Source: Salinisphaera sp002433465
GTDB taxonomy: Bacteria; Pseudomonadota; Gammaproteobacteria; Nevskiales; Salinisphaeraceae
Length of the DNA stretch: 64,000 nucleotides
Assembly: GCF_040361435.1 (NCBI RefSeq)
Contig: NZ_APNL01000013.1
Location: 65,637 to 129,636, forward strand
Reading direction: 5' to 3'
Shown here: positions 24,605 through 32,162 of the stretch, one piece after another
Numbering within the stretch: position 1 is the stretch's first letter
Layout: each line of letters begins with the position of its first letter
The notes under the pieces: model-generated
The model's input: the letters and a program-made list of their open reading frames with translations, nothing else
Told to the model about the DNA's origin: nothing
The model's database searches: none
Made by a program: the position numbers and the translations under genes

Positions 24605-25513
24605 ATGGCAATGAATGCAGAAGCCGCTGCGGCCCCCACCAGCCTCGACGAGGTCGTGGCTTCGGTACACGACACCGTTGTCGCCACCTGGGGCGACTTC
24701 GTCGCACACCTGCCGTTCATCGGAATATCGCTCGCGATCATCGTGCTGACCTGGCTCGGGGCCTGGCTGAGCACGCTGTTCGCAGCGCGTCTGGCCGGCA
24801 AACGAACCCGCCCTTCCCTGCGCCGCCTGATCGATCGACTGCTGTCGCTGGGGATCTGGGCGCTGGGGCTGACGCTTGCCGCCGTCGTGGTGTTTCCCGG
24901 CCTGTCGCCGGCGAAGGCGCTCGGCGGTCTGGGGCTGCTGTCGGTGGCCGTGGGCTTTGCCTTCAAGGACACCTTCGAGAATTTCTTTGCCGGCATGCTC
25001 ATGCTCTGGAAATACCCCTTCGAAAGCGGGGATTTCATCGAAAGCGGCGAGATCATGGGCCGGGTGGAACGGGTCAACGTCCGGGTGACCCATATCCGCC
25101 AGGTCACTGGCGAACTGCTGATCGTCCCCAATGCGAGCCTGTTCAAGAACTCGGTGCTCGTACTCACCAATCAGCCGGTACGCCGTATACATGTCGCCAC
25201 CGGCGTGGCCTACGACGAGGACCTGGGTGTCGCACTCGAGTTGATCGAGACCGCCGTGCGCGCCTGCGAGAGCCGGGTCAAGGATTACCCCGTACAGGTC
25301 TTTGCCACCGGCTTTGGCAGCAGCAGCATGGATATCGACGTGAGCTGGTGGTGCGATTCGACGCCGCTGGGTACGCGCAAATCGCGTAACGAAGTCGTGG
25401 TGGCGATCAAGGCGGCCCTGGATCAGGCCGGTATCGAAATTCCCTACCCCTATCGAACGCTGCATTTCCGCGCGCCGATTCCGGTCGCAAACGAGCCTTC
25501 AACGCCCGGCTGA
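24605..25513 (+). CDS. MscS-family mechanosensitive channel (302 aa)
   Basis: 302 residues, close to E. coli MscS. It has three hydrophobic segments, then the pore helix AKALGGLGLLSVAVGFAFKDTFENFFAG, the beta domain (YPFESGDFIESGEIMGRVERV, LLIVPNASLF) and the cage domain ending IPYPYRTLHF, which is typical of the family. It is an inner-membrane tension-gated channel. It is the third MscS gene in this window. Its 3' end overlaps the convergent nitroreductase gene by 15 bases. Confidence 0.93.
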   Translation: MAMNAEAAAAPTSLDEVVASVHDTVVATWGDFVAHLPFIGISLAIIVLTWLGAWLSTLFAARLAGKRTRPSLRRLIDRLLSLGIWALGLTLAAVVVFPGLSPAKALGGLGLLSVAVGFAFKDTFENFFAGMLMLWKYPFESGDFIESGEIMGRVERVNVRVTHIRQVTGELLIVPNASLFKNSVLVLTNQPVRRIHVATGVAYDEDLGVALELIETAVRACESRVKDYPVQVFATGFGSSSMDIDVSWWCDSTPLGTRKSRNEVVVAIKAALDQAGIEIPYPYRTLHFRAPIPVANEPSTPG

Positions 25514-26119
25514 AGCTTCGGCGCAAGCGCCGATACAGAAAAGTGCCACCGGTCGCAGCGGCGCCGGCAGTGCCAGCAGATCGGCAAGACGGCGGTCGTC
25601 GAAGCCGGCCACGATAACGCCATCCAGCCTTTCGGCCAGCGTGGCCAGATGCATGTTCTGCAACACTGCGCCCGCTTCGATATGCACGTAGCGTTCACCG
25701 CGTCGGCCGTCGGGCTGCTGATCCACAAAATGCGCGTTCGCCGCATCATAATCAGCGGCCACGACCAGCACCGCCGCCGCGTGTTCCAGCCAGGCATCGT
25801 CGGCCAGCGAAGTCTCCCTTAGTGCTTCGGGCGAAATCGCTTTCAGCCATTCGCCAAGCCGCGCGTCGGGCGTATCGAGCGCGTACAAACCGGATTTCGA
25901 GGCTTCCAGCCGCTGGACGACCGCAAACAGACGTAGCGGATAGAGCCCATGCGCCGACGGCGCGTTGCGTTTGCCCGAGCTCGAGCGCCCCTGTGCGCAG
26001 TGGACGATACGCTCGAGCGCTGCCCGGCTGATGGGGGCATCGCTGTATTCACGGACGCTGTGCCGGCACGCGATCAGCGTGTTCAAGACAGCCCGTGGGT
26101 CCGACGGTCGAGTGGTCAC
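25499..26119 (-). CDS. Nitroreductase-family (SagB/ThcOx-like) protein
   Basis: 206 residues from a GTG start at 26119. It begins with the FMN-binding pattern CRHSVREYSDAPISRAALERI, then SSSGKRNAPSAHGLYPLRLFAV, and RYVHIEAGAVLQNMHLATLAERL. The second pattern is typical of SagB-type dehydrogenase relatives. Nitroreductases are cytoplasmic FMN enzymes reducing nitro or quinone groups, while SagB-type members dehydrogenate azolines. No YcaO or other azoline-peptide gene is nearby, so a general NAD(P)H oxidoreductase role is more likely. A terminator-like hairpin separates it from the alpha/beta hydrolase gene. Confidence 0.83.
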   Translation of the reverse strand: MTTRPSDPRAVLNTLIACRHSVREYSDAPISRAALERIVHCAQGRSSSGKRNAPSAHGLYPLRLFAVVQRLEASKSGLYALDTPDARLGEWLKAISPEALRETSLADDAWLEHAAAVLVVAADYDAANAHFVDQQPDGRRGERYVHIEAGAVLQNMHLATLAERLDGVIVAGFDDRRLADLLALPAPLRPVALFCIGACAEASAGR

Positions 26120-26129
26120 TGCTTGCGAA

Positions 26130-26154
26130 AACGGGGCCGACGACCGGCCCCGTT
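26130..26154 (-). terminator. Intrinsic terminator after alpha/beta hydrolase gene
   Basis: AACGGGGCCG and CGGCCCCGTT form a 10-bp stem with a 5-base loop. On the minus strand the stem runs into TTTTC. It lies 24 bases after the stop of the minus-strand hydrolase gene and before the nitroreductase start. Confidence 0.75.
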
Positions 26155-26177
26155 TGTTGCGCTCTGCGTTCTGCGCT

Positions 26178-27011
26178 CTAGGCGAGGAAGCCGATGAGCG
26201 CTTCGTTGAACTCGTCGGCGTGCGTGGCGTTGATGCCGTGCGGGCCGCCTTCGATGAGCTTCAGCGAACTGTCGGCGATGGCGTCCACCGAACGCTTGCC
26301 GCTGACTTCGAACGGCACGATGCCGTCCGAATCGCCGTGGATGATCAGCGTGGGCACATCGAATTTCGCCAAATCGTCGCGAAAATCCGTGCGTCCGAAT
26401 GCGGCGATGCAGTCCAGTGTGCCCTTGGGCGAGGCGAACCAGGCGATATTCCGGTGATACTGGCGATTGGCGTCGCTCACGAGCAGACCGCCCTGTTCGG
26501 TGGAGAAGAAGTTGCCGGAGAAGTCTTCGAAGAAGGCCGGCCGGTCGCTCTTAACCCCGTTCTCGAAGTCGGCGATGGTGGCATCGTCCAGACCACCGTC
26601 GGGATTATCGTCGGCCTTGTAGAGATAAGGCGGCACCGCGGCGGCGAGTACGGCCTTGGCCACGCGATCGCTGCCATAGGTACCGATATAGCGGGCGACT
26701 TCGCCACCGCCCATGGAGAAGCCGACCAGCGTCATGTCGGACAGGTCCAGATGCTCGACCAGCCTGTTCAGATCGCGGGCGAGCGTGTCGTAGTCGTAAC
26801 CGCCGAACGGCTGCGACGATTTGCCGAACCCGCGCCGATCGTAGGTGATGACTCGATAGCCGGCGTCGACGAGCGCCGGCGCCTGGTTCTCCCAGGAGCG
26901 CCCGGACAAGGGCCAACCGTGGATGAGCACCACCGGCTTGCCGCTGCCCACGTCCTCGTAATACAGCTCTACCGGCGCATCGTTTTCGCGATCGACTTCA
27001 ATAAATGCCAT
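26178..27011 (-). CDS. Alpha/beta hydrolase (non-heme chloroperoxidase-like)
   Basis: ATG 27011 (MAFIEVDRENDAPVELYYED) is favoured over an upstream in-frame ATG at 27047 because AAGAGA lies at a fitting distance and family members start here. The 277-residue protein shows the oxyanion motif VLIHGWPLSG, nucleophile elbow GFSMGGG, Asp in HGDSDGIVP and His in GGPHGINA. The family includes cofactor-free esterases that show perhydrolase (chloroperoxidase) activity. It is cytoplasmic and forms a single-gene unit. Confidence 0.9.
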   Translation of the reverse strand: MAFIEVDRENDAPVELYYEDVGSGKPVVLIHGWPLSGRSWENQAPALVDAGYRVITYDRRGFGKSSQPFGGYDYDTLARDLNRLVEHLDLSDMTLVGFSMGGGEVARYIGTYGSDRVAKAVLAAAVPPYLYKADDNPDGGLDDATIADFENGVKSDRPAFFEDFSGNFFSTEQGGLLVSDANRQYHRNIAWFASPKGTLDCIAAFGRTDFRDDLAKFDVPTLIIHGDSDGIVPFEVSGKRSVDAIADSSLKLIEGGPHGINATHADEFNEALIGFLA

Positions 27012-27156
27012 AACGCGTTCTCTTGTCGAATAGTCATTCAAGAACATGGGTCGACTCAGGCCCGAGACAAGTGGCGCCCGGGTTGGCCACAGCGGCTAAC
27101 GTAGCCACGTGTCCCGTACTCACCCATTCGGCCACCATGGCCAACCCGGCATAAAG

Positions 27157-27290
27157 ACAGCTGCCTGCGTCAGCTGTTTCCATCGCCATCGAAGGCTAAA
27201 CGTCGGCAGCTGTGCGTTTTTATTTTCAATGGCTTCGCGGCCGCCGGCCGTGGCGCGCGTACGTTCGCACACGCGCATCATCAGCCCGAA
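27157..27290 (+). repeat. Dispersed repeat, copy 1
   Basis: The stretch shares with 28722-28868 an ordered set of blocks: AGCTGCC..GCGTCAGCTG, CGCCATC, then TTTCAATGGC, CGGCCG, CCGTGGCGC and CGTTCGCACAC. The spacing is similar, with overall similarity of perhaps two thirds by eye. It lies upstream of the second FNT gene. No ORF is conserved between copies. Confidence 0.6.
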
Positions 27291-27357
27291 AAATTATCCA
27301 TCGTCAGGCCGGGTTGATAGTCTTGCCCGCCGTCTCGATTGCCTTGCGCACAATTCA

Positions 27358-28152
27358 ATGCCCGATTCACAGCCGCGTCCCATTCCCAACGCGCGCGTTT
27401 CTGCCCGCGCGATCTACCAGACCATTCGCCGCGACGGCGAAGAAGAAATGGCCCGGCCCATGGGCTCGTTGTGGTGGTCCGGCGTGGCGGCCGGCATCGC
27501 GATTTCCACATCGGTAATCGCCGAGGGCCTGCTGCAAACCAGCCTGCCTGACAGCCCCTGGCGGGAACCGCTGGCGGCGTTCGGTTACTGCGTAGGGTTC
27601 GTGCTGGTGGTGCTCGGGCGCATGCAGCTGTTCACCGAGAACACGATCACCGCCGTGCTGCCGCTCATGGCCCGCACCAACCGCGAAGCGCTGGCGTGCA
27701 TCGCGCGGCTATGGAGCGTGGTGTTCATCGCCAACATGTGCGGTACGCTCGTTGCGGCGACCTTTACCGATGTGGTGGGTTTTGCCACGCCCGAGCAGCT
27801 TGCCGCATTTCACGAGGTATCGCGGCCGCTGCTGGATAAGAACTGGCTGGATACGCTGCTGCACGGTATTCCGGCAGGCTTTTTCGTTGCCGCCATGGTG
27901 TGGATGCTGCCCAATGCCCGCGGCTCCGAGATCGGCGTAATCGTGATCGCGACCTATATCATCGCCATCGGCGGCTTCGCCCATGTGGTGGTGGGTTCGA
28001 TGGAGGCATTCCTGCTGGTGCTGGCCGGCGAAATCGCGATCTTCGATGCGCTCTGGGGCTGCCTGCTGCCGGCGCTGATCGGCAACGTGCTCGGCGGCAC
28101 GGTTCTGTTTTCGCTGCTGGCTTATGGCCAGGTTCGCCTCGAACTCGACTAG
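27358..28152 (+). CDS. Formate/nitrite transporter-family protein (YfdC-like)
   Basis: ATG 27358 (MPDSQPRPIPNARVSARAIY) gives 264 residues; an upstream in-frame extension runs through a dispersed repeat and is rejected. About six membrane helices carry FNT features: GSLWWSGVAAGIAISTSV, LGRMQLFTENTITAVLPL and IGGFAHVVVGSMEAFLLVL. The FTENT stretch is characteristic of the YfdC branch. The substrate is not known. It is distinct from the FNT channel near 8.8 kb and has no metabolic partner gene. It lies between two repeat elements. Confidence 0.88.
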   Translation: MPDSQPRPIPNARVSARAIYQTIRRDGEEEMARPMGSLWWSGVAAGIAISTSVIAEGLLQTSLPDSPWREPLAAFGYCVGFVLVVLGRMQLFTENTITAVLPLMARTNREALACIARLWSVVFIANMCGTLVAATFTDVVGFATPEQLAAFHEVSRPLLDKNWLDTLLHGIPAGFFVAAMVWMLPNARGSEIGVIVIATYIIAIGGFAHVVVGSMEAFLLVLAGEIAIFDALWGCLLPALIGNVLGGTVLFSLLAYGQVRLELD

Positions 28153-28198
28153 GGTCTGTGAACACTCGTGCCAATCGCTGCGTTGCTATACAACGCGC

Positions 28199-28257
28199 AC
28201 CGCGCCTTGTCTTACGATAGGGCGCGGGGCGACGATTTCATTCGCATTAACAGGTCC
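28199..28257 (+). repeat. Dispersed repeat family 2, copy 1
   Basis: ACCGCGCCTTGTCTTAC followed by GGCGCGGGGCGACGATTTC and ATTCGCATTAACAGGTCC aligns base for base, with few differences, to 61772-61835. The copy sits just upstream of arfB. The 5' extension (GGTCTGTGAA at 28154-28163) and the 3' end TTAACAGGTCC are imperfect inverted ends, so the complete element may span about 28153-28258. Confidence 0.55.
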
Positions 28258-28265
28258 TAGATCGC

Positions 28266-28688
28266 ATGGCCCTTACGATTTCCAACCGCGTTACGATCGC
28301 TGATTCGGATATCGAATGGCATGCCGTACGTGCTTCCGGCGCCGGCGGGCAGAACGTCAACAAGGTGGCCACGGCCGTACACCTGCGCTTCGATATTCGT
28401 GCGTCTGCGTTGCCCGATATCTACAAGGAGCGACTGCTGCAACGCCGCGATCGCCGTATCACACGCGACGGCGTGATCGTCATCAAGGCACAGCAGTTTC
28501 GAAGCCAGGACAAGAACCGCGAGGATGCGCTCGCCCGTCTGCAATCGATCGTGGCTGGGGCCACCGCGGTAGCGCGCAGGCGTAAGGCAACGAAACCCTC
28601 GCGCCGCGCCAAGCGCAAACGCGTGGATGACAAGACACGACGCGGGCGGACCAAGGCGCTGCGTACGCCGCCCTCACGCCACGATTGA
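28266..28688 (+). CDS. arfB: Alternative ribosome-rescue factor ArfB (YaeJ)
   Basis: 140 residues. The N-terminal release-factor-like domain holds the GGQ motif in RASGAGGQNVNKV. The C-terminal tail is strongly basic (RRRKATKPSRRAKRKR), the part that enters the empty mRNA channel. ArfB hydrolyses peptidyl-tRNA on ribosomes stalled on non-stop mRNA. Its length and domain order are typical. The stop is followed by a non-coding region with a dispersed repeat. Confidence 0.94.
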   Translation: MALTISNRVTIADSDIEWHAVRASGAGGQNVNKVATAVHLRFDIRASALPDIYKERLLQRRDRRITRDGVIVIKAQQFRSQDKNREDALARLQSIVAGATAVARRRKATKPSRRAKRKRVDDKTRRGRTKALRTPPSRHD

Positions 28689-29034
28689 GGCACGGGCTTG
28701 CAGACCTGTTAATCCGCCACCAAAGCTGCCGACTGCGCCAGCTGCCTTCGAATGTTTTCAAACGCCATCAAAAGATAACCGTTGGCCCCTGTCCGTCGTT
28801 TCTTTCAATGGCCTCACGGCCGTTCACCGTGGCGCCTGCGTTCGCACACCCGCGTTATCGCCCGGGACCTTCTCTGCTTCCACGCCGGGTAATGATGTAG
28901 GGTGGCCGGTTATTATTTTGCACCGCACCATGCGGCCATGGAGTCTGTAGGCGAGCGCCCCCGGTGATGCCGTGGGGTCAATCGATACTGCCTCGTGCCG
29001 ATAGCGGACATGTTGACAACGATATATCGACTCA
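28689..29034. other. Intergenic region with dispersed repeat copy 2
   Basis: A 346-base gap between arfB and the BCCT gene. Bases 28722-28868 match the repeat at 27157-27290. The remainder should hold the promoter of the transporter gene, but I see no clear hexamers. Confidence 0.55.
28722..28868 (+). repeat. Dispersed repeat, copy 2
   Basis: It contains AGCTGCCGACTGCGCCAGCTG, CGCCATC, TTTCAATGGC, CACGGCCG, CCGTGGCGC and GCGTTCGCACAC in the same order as copy 1 at 27157. The copy ends near ATCGCCCGG. It is non-coding. Confidence 0.6.
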
Positions 29035-30597
29035 ATGAATCAATCATCAACGGCGCCGGGCGCCGCGCACGCATCGCGCTGGGGCGATCCGATCACGCTG
29101 ATTCTCAGCCTGGGTTTCGTGGCCGTGTTTCTCGGCCTGTCCCTTTACGATCTGGACGGCGTGGCGAACGCCATTTCGACCGGCTTTGCCTGGACCGCGG
29201 CTTCGCTGGGCACGTATTTCGAATGGCTGCTTCTGGCCACGTTCTTCATCGGTATGGGCGTAGCCTGCACACCGGCCGCGCGGGCCCGCATCGGCGCGGT
29301 CGATACGCCGGAACTGAGCACCTTCAAGTGGCTATCGATCATCATGTGCACGCTGCTGGCCGGCGGCGGCGTGTTCTTCGCGGCCGGCGAGCCCGTCTAT
29401 CACTTTCTGACCACGCCGCCGGCGTTCGATAGCGAGGCCGGCACGGCCGCCGCAGTATCCGACGCTCTGGCGCAGTCGTTCATGCACTGGGGGTTTCTGG
29501 CCTGGGCGGTGCTGGGGTCGCTGACTGCGATCGTGCTCGCCCATGCCCATTACGACAACGGCGAGCCCCTGCGCCCGCGCAGCCTGCTGCTGCCGGTGCT
29601 CGGCCGGCGTGTCGTCCATGGACCCATCGGCAGCGTGATCGACGCGGTCTGCATTATCGCCGTGGTCGCAGGCACGGTCGGGCCGATCGGTTTTCTGGCC
29701 ACCCAGGTCAGCTACGGGCTGCATGAAATCTTCGGTCTCGCCGAGGGCCTGCCCAGCCAGCTGTCGATTCTGGTCGTACTCGGCGTGGTCTATGTGACAT
29801 CGGCGGTCACCGGCATTAACCGTGGCATTCAGCTGATGAGCCGCTTCAACGTATTTCTCGCGCTGGGCATCGCCGCCGTCATCTTCGTGTTCGGGCCGAC
29901 GCTGTTTCTGGTCAACGCCTATAGCCAGGCCTTCGGCGACTACATCAGTTCGTTCATGACCATGGCCACGATGAACGCCCAGACCGCACCGGCCTGGTGG
30001 ATGAAATGGTGGACGATCTTCTTCTTTGCCTGGTTCATCGGCTACGGCCCGCTGATGGCGATTTTCGTCGCACGTATTTCCCGCGGGCGCACCATCCGGC
30101 AGATGATCATATCGGTGGCCATTCTGGCCCCGATCGCGACCACGGTCTGGTTTACCCTGCTGGGCGGATCGGGCATTCATTATCAGATGAGCGGCGTGTT
30201 CGATCTAAGCGATGCGCTGGCGGATTTCAAATTCGATGTCGCTACCCTCACCGTGGCCCAGGCGCTGCCGGGGGGCGCTGCCATGGCATTGGCGATCATG
30301 GTGCTTACCTCGATCTTCGTCGCCACGACCGGCGACTCCATGAGCTATGCCATTGCCGTGGTGGCAGCCGGCCATGACGAGCCCGCCCCGCTCATGCGCG
30401 CGCTGTGCGGCATCATCATGGCGGTGATGGCCGGCGTACTCCTGACCATGGGCAGCGGCCAGATCGGCGCGTTGCAGCAGCTGATCGTGATCACCGCCAT
30501 TCCGGTATCGCTGGTACTGCTGCCTTCCCTCTGGACGGGGCCAAAAACCGCGTATGCCATGGCGCGCGCGCAGGGTATCGTGGCGGATCCGACGTAA
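29035..30597 (+). CDS. BCCT-family betaine/carnitine/choline transporter
   Basis: 520 residues with about 12 membrane helices. The BCCT hallmark is MKWWTIFFFAWFIGYGPLMAIFVARISRGR (residues about 323-352), including the tryptophan-rich part of helix 8. FFAAGEPVYHF near residue 120 is also typical. BCCT carriers import glycine betaine, choline or related solutes with sodium or protons for osmoprotection. No long C-terminal osmosensing tail is present. It is probably a single gene. Together with three MscS channels it suggests frequent osmotic shifts. Confidence 0.92.
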   Translation: MNQSSTAPGAAHASRWGDPITLILSLGFVAVFLGLSLYDLDGVANAISTGFAWTAASLGTYFEWLLLATFFIGMGVACTPAARARIGAVDTPELSTFKWLSIIMCTLLAGGGVFFAAGEPVYHFLTTPPAFDSEAGTAAAVSDALAQSFMHWGFLAWAVLGSLTAIVLAHAHYDNGEPLRPRSLLLPVLGRRVVHGPIGSVIDAVCIIAVVAGTVGPIGFLATQVSYGLHEIFGLAEGLPSQLSILVVLGVVYVTSAVTGINRGIQLMSRFNVFLALGIAAVIFVFGPTLFLVNAYSQAFGDYISSFMTMATMNAQTAPAWWMKWWTIFFFAWFIGYGPLMAIFVARISRGRTIRQMIISVAILAPIATTVWFTLLGGSGIHYQMSGVFDLSDALADFKFDVATLTVAQALPGGAAMALAIMVLTSIFVATTGDSMSYAIAVVAAGHDEPAPLMRALCGIIMAVMAGVLLTMGSGQIGALQQLIVITAIPVSLVLLPSLWTGPKTAYAMARAQGIVADPT

Positions 30598-30847
30598 TCG
30601 AACCAAAACGAGGTCGACGGGATCGGGCCGGTTGAAAATGGGCCTGCTCAAGCCATCCCCGGCGTGGCCGGAGATTGGCTACGTCTTTGAAAACAAAAGA
30701 GGGATGCTCGGCGCGCCAAGTTTTCGGACGCCAACGGGCCCGCCGGATCGTGGCTGCCCTTGCGAGCGGTTACATTCGTAGAGCCCGCTGATTGCAACCG
30801 ACTAACGTGATAAAAGGCCCGTTCGCCCAGACCACACAGGTTCTGCC

Positions 30848-32071
30848 TTGACCCAGCCGCGCGCGACAACCAAGCCGGGTGCGATCGATCGACGGCTGAT
30901 CGAGCGCTGCCTGAACGATCGCAGTGGCGGACTGGGATTTCCGCCGGTATTGGAGCGATCCTACGAAAGCTACCGCCGGGAATATCGCGCACGCGTGATG
31001 AGCAGCACGATTGTCCCATCGCTGCTCATCTACAACCTGTTCCTGGTGATCGACTACCTGCTGTTGCCCAGCACGTTCGCAATCGCCCTGTTCTGCCACC
31101 TGCTCGTAGTCACACCGCTGTTGCTTGTCGCCGACCTCGTCGTGCGTCAGCGCCCCGGTTTGTGGGTGCGTGAATGCCTGTCGGCCAGCATGCCGCTGGC
31201 GATGGCGGCCCAGCTGCTGTTCATCTTCTATCTCAACCGGGGTGTCGATAACGCCGAGCATTATCAGTACGCCATTTCCGGCATCCTGACCTATGCCAAC
31301 GTCAATCAGAAGCCGCCGTTTCGTTTTGCCCTGGTCAGCACCCTCATCCTGGTGGCCGGATACTGCAGCGTGCTGGTCGCCGCGCATACCGATTTCCCGA
31401 CCTTGCTGGTCGGTATGTCGCTGGTGAGCGGTGTGGGCTATGTGACCCTGGTAGCCAATTACCGCATGGAACGCGATGCCCGGTACGCTTTTCTACGCCG
31501 CACGCATGACCGCCTGGAATACGAAATTTCCGAGCATGCGGCGACCCATGACCCGTTGACCGGACTGGCCAACCGGCATGAATTCGATCGGCGCAGTGCC
31601 CGACTGCAGGCCGATCGACGCCTGTCGAACACGAGCATTGGCGTTCTCATGCTCGATGTCGACAACTTCAAGGCCTACAACGACCACTTTGGACATCCGG
31701 CCGGCGATGCCTGTTTGAAGCGAATCGCCGCTGCGATTTCAGCCCAGCTGCGTAACGACGACGATCTGGCCGTTCGCTACGGCGGCGAAGAGTTTCTGGT
31801 CCTGCTGTTCGACACCACCCTGGCCGACACGGCAGTGATCGCTGAACGACTGCGCCACACTATCGAGACGTTTCGAATGCCGCATGTGCAAAGCCACACG
31901 CACGTGACCCTGAGCATCGGCGCGGCTGCCGGGCGTCTGGCCGATCAGCCCCTGGCCGAACTCATCACGCGCGCGGATGCGGCGCTTTACGACGCCAAAC
32001 GCGCCGGGCGAAACCAGGTCTCGCCGTGTGTCGAGGCTGCGCATGACGCCTCTGCAAACGCGCCGAGATAA
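30848..32071 (+). CDS. Membrane-bound diguanylate cyclase (GGEEF)
   Basis: A TTG start at 30848 is chosen because the resulting N-terminus (IDRRLIERCLNDRS...YRREYRARVMSS) is common before the membrane part in this type of cyclase. 407 residues: about six membrane helices (residues 50-200), then a GGDEF domain (about 235-390) with DPLTGLANRHEF, DVDNFKAYND and the active motif RYGGEEF near 313. The RxxD inhibition motif is not at the expected place, so product feedback may be absent. It should make cyclic-di-GMP at the inner membrane. The next gene is convergent. Confidence 0.9.
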   Translation: MTQPRATTKPGAIDRRLIERCLNDRSGGLGFPPVLERSYESYRREYRARVMSSTIVPSLLIYNLFLVIDYLLLPSTFAIALFCHLLVVTPLLLVADLVVRQRPGLWVRECLSASMPLAMAAQLLFIFYLNRGVDNAEHYQYAISGILTYANVNQKPPFRFALVSTLILVAGYCSVLVAAHTDFPTLLVGMSLVSGVGYVTLVANYRMERDARYAFLRRTHDRLEYEISEHAATHDPLTGLANRHEFDRRSARLQADRRLSNTSIGVLMLDVDNFKAYNDHFGHPAGDACLKRIAAAISAQLRNDDDLAVRYGGEEFLVLLFDTTLADTAVIAERLRHTIETFRMPHVQSHTHVTLSIGAAAGRLADQPLAELITRADAALYDAKRAGRNQVSPCVEAAHDASANAPR

Positions 32072-32162
32072 CGGGCAGCGCGGCATCCATGCTGGCGCCG
32101 TGTGTAATCGATGGCACGACGTTACACAGGCACATGTGCAGGCGACTTAAGGCTCTCTGACC

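Noticed and set aside
25499..26119. SagB-like nitroreductase as part of an azoline-peptide (RiPP) cluster
   Set aside because: No YcaO, E1-like or short precursor peptide gene is nearby; neighbours are MscS and an alpha/beta hydrolase.
27109..27357. An N-terminal extension of the second FNT protein
   Set aside because: The extension lies across a dispersed repeat and does not look like FNT sequence; the internal ATG fits the family length.
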